From positions 1-64,000 of the forward strand of contig CAZSZJ010000004.1 in assembly GCA_964610985.1 (NCBI GenBank): 64,000 nt of DNA, read 5' to 3'. This document shows, one piece after another, positions 57,690 to 64,000 of the stretch; position 1 is the stretch's first letter, and each line of letters starts with the position of its first letter. The notes beneath the pieces are model-generated. The model worked only from the letters and a program-made list of their open reading frames with translations, had not been told where the DNA came from and searched no databases. This stretch comes from JARIHD01 sp964610985. GTDB taxonomy: Bacteria > Patescibacteriota > Saccharimonadia > Saccharimonadales > UBA4665. The position numbers and the translations under genes were made by a program.

Positions 57690-58199
57690 TTAGCGGGGGA
57701 GTTTGCCGCATTCTTCGAAGTTGATCGTGTCGATCGAGCGATTTTCTGGACGCACCTGCGTGTCGGCGCGCGTTATGCCCTCAATCATGCACTCTTTTTG
57801 CCATTTGGGGGTAGCGCGCCGATCGAGTGCCAGGTTAACGCTAGATGCCGTCCAGGCGCCGGACTTGTCTTTGTACAAAAGCGTGTCTTTATCATTGCAG
57901 CCACGAATGACGGCGCGGTTGGCATAGGCGTTAACTTGTAAATACTTTTCGAATATGGCAACGCGGTTGCCAGGTTTAACGGGGTCGGTTGGATCAGTAC
58001 AGTCCGTAGAGCTTTTAGCCAGATAGGCATTCCTGACCTCTGTTATAGCTTTTTCTTTTTCCTCAAAGCTTGCTATTTGGGGGTTGTCTTTAGCCACTGC
58101 TGTAAGCGCAAGCCCAACCACACATCCTATGATAAAAAATATAACCCCGGTGACATAGGCGGACGAAGTTTTTGTTGTTTTTTTGTCTTGTTTCTTCAT
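57690..58199 (-). CDS. Signal-anchored protein, unknown
   Basis: 169 residues from ATG 58199. Basic N-terminus (KKQDKKTTKTSS), one membrane helix (AYVTGVIFFIIGCVVGLALT, about 14-33) and an extracellular helical part with Cys in STDCTDP, IRGCND, QKECMIEG and FEECGK, which could make two disulfides. No known family. The start is set by TATTAT 6 bases upstream, over a longer frame to 58253 that overlaps the divergent kinase. Confidence 0.65.
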   Translation of the reverse strand: MKKQDKKTTKTSSAYVTGVIFFIIGCVVGLALTAVAKDNPQIASFEEKEKAITEVRNAYLAKSSTDCTDPTDPVKPGNRVAIFEKYLQVNAYANRAVIRGCNDKDTLLYKDKSGAWTASSVNLALDRRATPKWQKECMIEGITRADTQVRPENRSIDTINFEECGKLPR

Positions 58200-58205
58200 A
58201 TTCCA

Positions 58206-58211
58206 ATAATA
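58206..58211 (-). promoter_or_regulatory. -10 box, leaderless promoter
   Basis: TATTAT on the minus strand, 6 bases before ATG 58199. Confidence 0.5.
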
Positions 58212-58260
58212 TCCAGAAAAATAAGGTCTGTCCATGACGTTTAAACAGATCAAACTGTGC

Positions 58261-58266
58261 TACCAT
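58261..58266 (+). promoter_or_regulatory. Extended -10, leaderless promoter of a P-loop kinase
   Basis: GTGCTACCAT, 6 bases, ATG at 58273. Confidence 0.5.
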
Positions 58267-58272
58267 TTGAAC

Positions 58273-58845
58273 ATGAAAAAACTAATAATCTCTTTGGTTG
58301 GCCACCCAGCGAGCGGCAAAACATCCGCCGCAAAGTATCTGGAAGAAAAATACGGCTTTACCACCTTCACCTTTAGCAAAGCCATCCGCGAATACGCCGC
58401 TGAGAACAACATTGAACTGAAACGTCGCGCCGATTACGCAAATGCGCACACCCGCATGTTATGCGAACACGGTTGGGATTATACACTGAAGCTAGCCCTT
58501 GAACAGAACGCCCAGCGACTATGCATCGACGACGTCCGTTCACCCCGTTTTGCTGAAGTCCTGCGTGCAGCGGGCAGTATAGACATCGCCTTTGATTGTC
58601 CTTCAGATATTCGTTTTGCCCACATTCGCGGAAACACCGACAACGCAAAATATCCGGGCACCCAGGAGGCTTTCGACGAAAACGAACGCGAAGACAACGA
58701 AGTCGTCATCGGGCCAGGCCTCGAGTTTAATACCGATCAGGTCATGAGAACCGCAAACTACCACATAAATGCATCAGGAACACTGGAAAATACCTTCGAA
58801 CAACTCGACAGAATTATTGTCGAACTGATAGCCGCCAATAACTAA
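58273..58845 (+). CDS. P-loop nucleotide/nucleoside kinase-like protein
   Basis: 190 residues. Walker A GHPASGKTS (about 9-17), then TFSKAIREYA and a Walker-B-like LCIDDVRSPRFAEV, with Arg lid residues (RGNTDNAKYPG). The layout is that of AAA_17-type or dephospho-CoA/deoxynucleoside monophosphate kinases. It would phosphorylate a nucleotide or cofactor in the cytosol. The exact substrate cannot be said. The stop overlaps the convergent membrane gene by four bases. Confidence 0.75.
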   Translation: MKKLIISLVGHPASGKTSAAKYLEEKYGFTTFTFSKAIREYAAENNIELKRRADYANAHTRMLCEHGWDYTLKLALEQNAQRLCIDDVRSPRFAEVLRAAGSIDIAFDCPSDIRFAHIRGNTDNAKYPGTQEAFDENEREDNEVVIGPGLEFNTDQVMRTANYHINASGTLENTFEQLDRIIVELIAANN

Positions 58846-59432
58846 AACGGCTCTACCGGCGTTAGTTTGCGCCGCCGCGCCACCAGCATAACGACAAAGA
58901 AGATGTTTGCCGCTACCAGTGAAGCAGGGTACAGCCATGTCACCAGGCTATAATTATCGAGGGCCAGAATGGCCAACAAAAACTTCAGCCCGGCCAGCAC
59001 ATAGTGAACCAACGTCTCCTCGTGCGGTTTATGGTACGACTTGCGAATGGTCGGCATAAATCCCAAAAAGTCCACCACCGTAATGAGCACGACAGAAAGC
59101 AGCGGATTACTCGTAACAAACCACAATGCCAGCGCACCGCCGGCAGCAAACAGGTTTAATGTGTCTGAACGGGTAATGTCCTTTTCGCCCTTTTTGAGCG
59201 CCAGCGCAAAGATAACAAAAGAAACCAAGGCCGTAGCGGCAGTCACCCAAGCCCCCGGCCCAGCATGGTCGCTAGTCTGTCCAAAAAAAGCTATGCCCGT
59301 CAACGTAGCCCAAACAAGCCACGAAAAAGCATGCGGCTTCGTTTTGCCAGCAAAAATATCCCGAAAATAGAAAAAATAACCTGCCGCCGTCATGGCGATG
59401 GCTACAAGCGCCAGGGCAATCTTAAGATCCAT
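58842..59432 (-). CDS. Seven-helix membrane protein, unknown
   Basis: 196 residues with about seven hydrophobic helices (IALALVAIAMTAAGYFFYF; FSWLVWATLTGIAFFGQ; AWVTAATALVSFVIFALAL; LNLFAAGGALALWFV; SVVLITVVDFLGFMPTI; LAGLKFLLAILAL; WLYPASLVAANIFFVVMLV). Short charged loops and a basic tail RRRKLTP point to an integral protein. The FSWLVW...FFGQ and DFLGFMPTI segments loosely recall PQ-loop/SWEET-like proteins but without the PQ motif. Start by TATTAT 6 bases upstream of ATG 59432. Confidence 0.72.
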   Translation of the reverse strand: MDLKIALALVAIAMTAAGYFFYFRDIFAGKTKPHAFSWLVWATLTGIAFFGQTSDHAGPGAWVTAATALVSFVIFALALKKGEKDITRSDTLNLFAAGGALALWFVTSNPLLSVVLITVVDFLGFMPTIRKSYHKPHEETLVHYVLAGLKFLLAILALDNYSLVTWLYPASLVAANIFFVVMLVARRRKLTPVEPF

Positions 59433-59438
59433 GAGCTG

Positions 59439-59444
59439 ATAATA
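59439..59444 (-). promoter_or_regulatory. -10 box, leaderless promoter
   Basis: TATTAT on the minus strand, 6 bases before ATG 59432. Confidence 0.5.
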
Positions 59445-59482
59445 ACAGGTGGAAAACCGGAAACCAATCAACGAACGTTATG

Positions 59483-60217
59483 CTACAGTAGAGAATCGCT
59501 CGAAACGAGACGCGGCCGCCAAATGCCATTGTCACCGTATTCGGCCATCAATTCCTCTGGATGAAAGTTGACGTTCGGCTTCAGTATGCCCGCAATCACA
59601 TCATTTGTCGACTTGTAATAGGGGCAGGTATAATGTGACTTGCGCAAATTGTCTTCACCTTCTCCTTCCCACCGCGAACTTCCATCTGGTCTTTCAAGGT
59701 AGCCGTCGTCGCCTGGATCCATATCTTTGAGCGTGCAGGCCATATCGCCGAGTAACTTCGCTTCGGTAGAAAAGTCCGCATCGGATTCGACAGGCTCAAA
59801 ATCAAACTCACATTGCCCATGACAAAACTTCCATCCCAAAAAAGCCGCCCGTTCAATCCGCTGTCTCGCCATCGGCATATGAATATTGGTCCACCCTTCA
59901 CGAGCGGCAACAGACTTAAGGTAGCGAAAATTATCAGGCGTATTAGTGGACCTACCATCGGTAACTATTGCACTTTCGGGTACGTCAAGGTCATGAATGA
60001 GATACCGCCTACCCTCCTCAGATTCGGTCAATGGAGCATACTTACCCTGCTCCAGGGCCTTTATATCTGCCGCACCGCAAACCATAATACGTGCCACTTT
60101 TTTAGCATGAAACATTCGTCCCGCCACATCCAAAGAGTCGTACATATGTTTTGGATAACACTGATTTTCAAAATCGTATGCTTTACCTAAAACCGCCGTA
60201 GCCTGATATACCCCCAC
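59483..60217 (-). CDS. YdcF-like (DUF218) protein
   Basis: 244 residues. The DUF218 signature is seen: ATAVLGKAY at the start, a helix, RIMVCGAAD, a conserved YLIHDLDVPESAIVTDGRST (Glu and Asn/Arg region) followed by TPDNFRYLKSVA. DUF218 proteins such as YdcF bind SAM or act on envelope polymers; the role here is unknown. GTG start with GGAGG at 6 bases. It lacks the membrane anchor of SanA-type members, so it is predicted cytosolic. Confidence 0.8.
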   Translation of the reverse strand: MGVYQATAVLGKAYDFENQCYPKHMYDSLDVAGRMFHAKKVARIMVCGAADIKALEQGKYAPLTESEEGRRYLIHDLDVPESAIVTDGRSTNTPDNFRYLKSVAAREGWTNIHMPMARQRIERAAFLGWKFCHGQCEFDFEPVESDADFSTEAKLLGDMACTLKDMDPGDDGYLERPDGSSRWEGEGEDNLRKSHYTCPYYKSTNDVIAGILKPNVNFHPEELMAEYGDNGIWRPRLVSSDSLL

Positions 60218-60548
60218 CAGTAACCTCCCTGTTTCCTATAAAAACATCCATATATAAAGTGCCTTTTCCTAGCTGTATTAAAGGGTATACCATATTTAAC
60301 GTCATGCAATTCGCAGGGCTCGTATTGATTGGCCACACCTGTGCAGTTTTGCGTGTAACTTGGCCCCCGGGGCTTCACGATTAAAGCCGAAGTAAAAGAA
60401 TAATAAAAAGCCAGCCCATGTAGCCACAAAATGGTTCATGAAGATTTAAAAACCTTCAAATATATTAACCCTATACAAAAAATAAGCCGCCGTAATTGAC
60501 CGATCATAGACCGTAAGTCGAGCAATTGTTGGCACGGGGACACCAGAT
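60218..60548. other. 331-base gap without a supported gene
   Basis: The longest gene-free stretch. It contains the upstream region of the DUF218 gene, an AT-rich part (about 60240-60300 and 60415-60490) with several TATA-like hexamers that could serve the pyruvyltransferase-like gene, and GGGGACACC just before that gene. An 80-residue minus frame at 60187-60429 looks non-coding. Confidence 0.6.
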
Positions 60549-61436
60549 ATGAAACAGGGACTAAATAAGATATTAATTTCGGGATGGTTTTCCTTCGATC
60601 TCCCGCACAATACCGCCGGCGACCTATTAGCAAAGGAATCGGCAATTACTTGGGCGACGAAAGGTGGCTTCAAGTGTGACGTCATTGTTCCTCGTCCATC
60701 GAGTACTGATGAATTAACACTCGAGGATGTTAGACCTCTCGACTATCACGCGATCGTTTTTGTATGTGGACCACTTACTTCATCCCACATCGTTCCGTTT
60801 ATGAGAAAGTTTGCCGGAATCAGACGGATAGCTCTTAATGTTTCAGTAGTTCCTACGGCAGATCTTTCAGATGAATTTGACATCATCATTCCTCGCGATT
60901 CACCCCAAACTACAAATCCAGACATTTCGCTGGCCTCATCAATGCAACATACACCCGTCGCTGGCATTATTTATGTCGGTAAACAAAAAGAATATCCTGG
61001 CCAAAGACATGAAGCCGTAGAAGATATGGTGAGCTCCGTCGTTAAAAAGATGGGTATTGCCCCTGTTTTTATTGATACCAAGATCCCGCATAACCAATAC
61101 GGTCTATCAAGTGTAGCCCAGGTTGAGGCGGTGATTCGGCATATGGACGTCATTATCACTACCAGACTACACGGATCCGTACTCGCCCTGCGAAATGGCA
61201 CTCCGCCGATAGCCATAGACTCCGTGCCCGGAGGAGCTAAAGTTCTTAGGCAGATGCAAGCTCTCAACTGGCCCCTTGCCTATTCGATTGACGATTTAGA
61301 TGAACGAAGACTGGAAAAGGCCATTCGGGCCGCTTTAACAGAACAAAGCAAAAAACTTGCGCTACAAAGAATCAAAGACGCCAAGACAAAGCTTGAAAGT
61401 ATTGAGCTAACCTTTCTAAAAGCACTGAATAGTTGA
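60549..61436 (+). CDS. Polysaccharide pyruvyltransferase-like (WcaK family) protein
   Basis: 295 residues. The family pattern is a two-domain GT-B-like protein with ISGWFSFDLPHNTAGDLL at the start and the conserved late motif DVIITTRLHGSVLALRNGTP (about 214-233) followed by PIAIDSVPGGAKV. CsaB/WcaK proteins add pyruvate ketals to glycans or act in related transfer. The length is on the short side. A GGGGACACC precedes the ATG. First gene of a three-gene cluster with a kinase and a GT2, each overlapping or within a few bases of the next. Confidence 0.78.
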   Translation: MKQGLNKILISGWFSFDLPHNTAGDLLAKESAITWATKGGFKCDVIVPRPSSTDELTLEDVRPLDYHAIVFVCGPLTSSHIVPFMRKFAGIRRIALNVSVVPTADLSDEFDIIIPRDSPQTTNPDISLASSMQHTPVAGIIYVGKQKEYPGQRHEAVEDMVSSVVKKMGIAPVFIDTKIPHNQYGLSSVAQVEAVIRHMDVIITTRLHGSVLALRNGTPPIAIDSVPGGAKVLRQMQALNWPLAYSIDDLDERRLEKAIRAALTEQSKKLALQRIKDAKTKLESIELTFLKALNS

Positions 61437-61444
61437 GGACTAAG

Positions 61445-62110
61445 ATGCGAGGAGAAATTAGAGCCCTTGAGGGAGTTTGTTGCGCCGGCAAAACCACGCT
61501 AATCAAACAACTAGCAAAACAACTCGGTGCAGCCGTTGTGCCCGAGCTTCCAGAGTTTGGAAGGAATTTATTTCTACCCTTTAATAGCCCCGATAATGTG
61601 CGGTTAAACGCGTTCAACTCCGTAAACCTTGAAAAGATAAGAATGCGGGCCGCATATGGTCTGACCGAAATCACCCCTCACATAGTTATGGATCGTAGTT
61701 TTTTATCCACCTTGGCGCTGGGATATGGCGCAATTGACTTAATTGGACCCCCGTCATTTAAGGAACTTGCCGATAGAGTTTTGACGGCTATGATGAACGA
61801 CGAACTGCCCACCCCACACAAAACGCTTTATATCAGCGTAGACAGCGAGACTGTGCAAAAACGCAATGAGACAAGAAGTCCAAAGCTTGATGAATATTGG
61901 GTCAACCCCGAACGAATAAAGCGGCAAAATGAATTTTATCGTAATCTCTCGCATGTCACAGGAATCGAGATAATTGATGGTGGCCGGCCGCGGGAAGAAG
62001 TTCTTGCTGATTGCCTGGAAAAGTCGCTTGACCCTTTGGCAACTATTTCCACATGGGAGGCTGTAGCTACAGTACAGGATTTTACAAATAATATCGCTTA
62101 TGAGAGGTAA
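61445..62110 (+). CDS. Thymidylate-kinase-like P-loop protein
   Basis: 221 residues. Walker A LEGVCCAGKTTL with two Cys (variant of GxxGxGKT), VPELPEFGRN (DNK/TMK base region), HIVMDRSFLSTL (DRS motif, as in thymidylate kinases), KTLYISVDSETVQKRNETR (lid Arg). Nucleoside or nucleotide kinase, or an unusual one for a glycan precursor in this context. ATG 61445 follows the previous stop by 8 bases with GAGGA as the ribosome site; TTG 61433 is an alternative. Confidence 0.8.
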   Translation: MRGEIRALEGVCCAGKTTLIKQLAKQLGAAVVPELPEFGRNLFLPFNSPDNVRLNAFNSVNLEKIRMRAAYGLTEITPHIVMDRSFLSTLALGYGAIDLIGPPSFKELADRVLTAMMNDELPTPHKTLYISVDSETVQKRNETRSPKLDEYWVNPERIKRQNEFYRNLSHVTGIEIIDGGRPREEVLADCLEKSLDPLATISTWEAVATVQDFTNNIAYER

Positions 62111-62111
62111 T

Positions 62112-62966
62112 ATGACCGTTTCAGTTATTATACCCAGTCACAATAACGCAGAATTGCTTGCCAAAACGCTTGCTGGCTTTGCCGCCCAAAACATGCCATC
62201 ATTTGATTGGGAAGTTATTGTAATCGACAATAATAGTAGTGACGAATCCATAGCAGAAGTGCAGAGACTTTTTCGCGGCAAAATCCAGCTAACACTCATC
62301 CAACAACCCCAACTTGCCCACCCTTTTGCTTTATGTAACGCAAGAAATAGAGGTATAAAACTAGCCGCGGGCGAATGGATAGTGTCGATGGATGCCGACA
62401 CCGTCCCCGGCAAGACCTACCTTAAAACACTCGAGAACTTCCTAAAAGAATGGGGTAATAAGTCTGTGATTGCCACTGGTGAAAGAAGATTTATAGCTGC
62501 AGATAGTATTGCGCCGGATGACATCCTTCGCAAACCTACACTTCTGGAGCAATTACCTCCGGCATTAAGCCCATCCAACTACGGCCTACCCTTAGATCGT
62601 CGCCTCCCCACAATGAAAAGGCTGCCCGCACTGGAACATCCTTGGGACTTTATGCACGGCTGCAATGTGGTATACAAGCGTGAAGATGCTCTTCGGGTTG
62701 GTGGATATCACGAAGCCTACGATGGCCGTTGGGGATTTGAAGATATCGATTTTGCCTACCGGATGATTACTCATGGTGGTTGCGAGCCATTATATGCAGT
62801 CGGCCTACATGTATATCATCAAGACTTGTCATCCGATAAACCTCAAGTCAATCGTTATGATAAAAGCACAAATCCAAATTGGACTCGCATTTGCAAGGCC
62901 ATACCTGGCTATAGGGAGTATAAAATTACTAAATACCGCAGGCAAAGCGACAGTATTCGAGTATAG
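62112..62966 (+). CDS. Family 2 glycosyltransferase
   Basis: 284 residues. GT-A fold: VSVIIPSHNNAELLAKTLAG (about 3-22), EVIVIDNNSSDES, AAGEWIVSMDADTVPG with the DxD metal site (about 95-110), and WGFEDIDFAYRMITHG (ED of the catalytic region). Galactosyltransferase-like C-terminus. Makes a glycosidic bond from a nucleotide sugar; acceptor unknown. AGAGG before the ATG, one base after the kinase stop, so it is the third gene of the operon. Confidence 0.9.
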   Translation: MTVSVIIPSHNNAELLAKTLAGFAAQNMPSFDWEVIVIDNNSSDESIAEVQRLFRGKIQLTLIQQPQLAHPFALCNARNRGIKLAAGEWIVSMDADTVPGKTYLKTLENFLKEWGNKSVIATGERRFIAADSIAPDDILRKPTLLEQLPPALSPSNYGLPLDRRLPTMKRLPALEHPWDFMHGCNVVYKREDALRVGGYHEAYDGRWGFEDIDFAYRMITHGGCEPLYAVGLHVYHQDLSSDKPQVNRYDKSTNPNWTRICKAIPGYREYKITKYRRQSDSIRV

Positions 62967-62977
62967 GGAGACGTCTA

Positions 62978-63526
62978 CTACAAATGGGTGTCAAACACTA
63001 CGTTCCGCCAGTTTTGCCAGGTTAGCCTACGCTTATCTTCGACTTGTCGATTGTGCGGACGATCATACAAAATATGCTCCCAGCTCGGTGCGGCAAGTCC
63101 CAGAATCTCTGGCTTGTCGTCAATGAGGATGTCACCTCGAATAAGTGTTTTGTCGCGGGTCAGGATAATACGGTCAACGAAGGGCGCTCCGAAATGCTCC
63201 TCAATCCACTGATATTTTTCCAAAACACAATGATCGTATTCGAATAGATGCGATGTACAAAAACGCACATCGTGACCCTCGGCCAGCATCTCCTTAACGG
63301 CTTCGATGCCACCTGGCGTCGGGGGCAGATGGCGGATAAAACCTTTGCTATGACAAAGGTTATACATCTTTTCCTGTAAATGTTCTGGATAGTCCTTGTG
63401 CGGGTGAAAGGCTCGACGTTTCTCGAGTGGAACGAAAAACTCATCGGGGTACAGTTTTTTCCATTGATCCAATAACCAAACGTCAAACTCTGCAAGTGTA
63501 TTGTCCATGTCCACTAGAATAATCAT
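62978..63526 (-). CDS. 5'(3')-deoxyribonucleotidase-like HAD phosphatase
   Basis: 182 residues. HAD motifs: DMDNTLAEFD (motif I nucleophile and acid), CTSHLFEYD (motif II Thr-Ser), K in RDKTLIRGD and DILIDDKPE (motif IV Asp pair). The NT5C family dephosphorylates deoxynucleoside monophosphates. ATG 63526 with TATACT 6 bases upstream. It is convergent with the GT2 and divergent from a phosphoribosyltransferase, both nucleotide-linked. Confidence 0.9.
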   Translation of the reverse strand: MIILVDMDNTLAEFDVWLLDQWKKLYPDEFFVPLEKRRAFHPHKDYPEHLQEKMYNLCHSKGFIRHLPPTPGGIEAVKEMLAEGHDVRFCTSHLFEYDHCVLEKYQWIEEHFGAPFVDRIILTRDKTLIRGDILIDDKPEILGLAAPSWEHILYDRPHNRQVEDKRRLTWQNWRNVVFDTHL

Positions 63527-63532
63527 ATGGAT

Positions 63533-63538
63533 AGTATA
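63533..63538 (-). promoter_or_regulatory. -10 box, leaderless promoter of the HAD gene
   Basis: TATACT on the minus strand, 6 bases before ATG 63526. Confidence 0.55.
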
Positions 63539-63591
63539 TCAATGTGTAATTTAAGAGTAATTAAATCTATTGACTGCTATCCTAGGTCGAT

Positions 63592-64000
63592 ATGAATCTG
63601 AATAGAATTGGCCATGAATCTTTAGCAGCTTATGTTCGCACAAACCAGGCGGTCATAGAAGGTGAACCATTCGACACGCTTGTGGCCGCAAGTGACTCGG
63701 GCCATTTGGCAGCGCATATTACTACGGAAGTGTACGATGCCTTAGGCCAGAAACCGCCGCAACAATTTATCGCCCCCATCTATCGCCATGTCGATAAAGA
63801 GAGGACCGTTCTTTTTGACAACTCGATTCTTGCACCCGACTTTGAGCAATGGCGAAATCGAGCCCTTGGGAATATACTGCTTGTTGACGACGAAATCTGG
63901 CGCGGCGCGACATTAAACGGCCTCTTCGACCTACTTCATGCGCTCAATGCAACTCCTCGCAGCTGTACCATCATTGCCGAAGATGGCGGCTTTAAATGTC
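63592..64000 (+). CDS. Phosphoribosyltransferase-like protein (5' part)
   Basis: 136 residues until the window edge. The PRTase-type motif ILLVDDEIWRGATLNGLF (about 100-117) is the PRPP loop (VDDxxxxGAT with Trp-Arg before Gly). The segment before it (AASDSGHLAAHITTEVYDAL) has the typical early loop with Ser-Gly. Such enzymes attach or remove bases from PRPP; type I PRTases also serve in competence (ComF-like). The next gene and its end lie outside the window. Confidence 0.72.
   Translation, partial: MNLNRIGHESLAAYVRTNQAVIEGEPFDTLVAASDSGHLAAHITTEVYDALGQKPPQQFIAPIYRHVDKERTVLFDNSILAPDFEQWRNRALGNILLVDDEIWRGATLNGLFDLLHALNATPRSCTIIAEDGGFKC

Noticed and set aside
60187..60429. 80-residue minus frame in the longest gap
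   Set aside because: Overlaps the start of the DUF218 gene, no ribosome site, low-complexity aromatic/basic composition.
1..64000. Alternative genetic code (UGA as glycine)
   Set aside because: Many conserved genes end in UGA at the expected length and ATGA overlaps are frequent, so the standard bacterial code is used.

Overview
The window reads as a chromosomal segment of a Patescibacteria (CPR) bacterium, most likely Candidatus Saccharibacteria (TM7). This assignment is an inference from the following points. Composition is near 50% GC with densely packed genes on both strands. The envelope genes fit a single-membrane cell with peptidoglycan (UppP, class F-like sortase, LPxTG-type protein, secreted amidase, many signal-anchored proteins). 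There is a type IV pilus/competence operon of the PilB/PilC kind. UGA is used as a normal stop (for example in ATGA overlaps), so the Gracilibacteria/Absconditabacteria code is excluded. No rRNA, CRISPR array, prophage or transposase was seen; one tRNA (Arg, UCG) is present.

Layout. 0-10 kb: short, mostly singly transcribed genes (GT-B-like protein, methyltransferase, four Nudix or Nudix-like proteins including a Nudix-kinase fusion, SET protein, decayed PNPOx pseudogene, peptidase E, MarR regulator, UppP). 10-16 kb: LPNTG surface protein with its sortase, an ABC-2 exporter, an APH-like kinase. 15-26 kb: DNA repair (ku-ligD, CPD photolyase, DEDDh exonuclease/GIY-YIG fusion) with an orphan OmpR regulator, a class A beta-lactamase-like enzyme, an RRM protein and FolC. 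26-31.5 kb: envelope and secreted proteins (frameshifted Cys-box membrane protein, secreted HNH nuclease, lysozyme-like/amidase hydrolase). 31.6-42.6 kb: tRNA-Arg and a ten-gene minus-strand type IV pilus operon led by a CHASE-PAS histidine kinase and a response regulator. 42.6-46 kb: DoxX, cupredoxin-like protein, ZnuABC-type metal transporter. 46-50 kb: YihY, Gfo/Idh plus DegT sugar-amination pair. 49-54 kb: deoxyribosyltransferase-like and CYTH proteins, and an HxlR-controlled divergent module of two EEP phosphoesterases plus a MazG-like pyrophosphatase. 53.7-60 kb: ECF sigma/anti-sigma pair and assorted small membrane and nucleotide-handling proteins. 60.5-64 kb: pyruvyltransferase-like, thymidylate-kinase-like and GT2 genes, then a 5'-deoxyribonucleotidase divergent from a truncated phosphoribosyltransferase.

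How it works together. Three themes recur: nucleotide processing and housecleaning (Nudix, MazG, HAD, PRTase, P-loop kinases), surface contact and DNA uptake (pili with adhesin-like minor pilins, sortase, secreted nuclease and amidase), and double-strand-break repair. This would suit a small-genome, host-attached bacterium that takes up nucleic acids. The strongest non-gene signal is regulatory. About 25 genes on both strands carry a TAnnnT -10 hexamer, often as extended TGCTAnnnT, ending exactly 6-7 bases before the start codon, so the transcript should begin at the start codon itself. Genes inside operons instead use Shine-Dalgarno sites. Other unusual elements are a perfect 32-bp inverted repeat between convergent genes (20005-20120), paired 15-bp palindromes in front of HxlR (51979-52023), and two genes broken by frameshifts (PNPOx, Cys-box protein).
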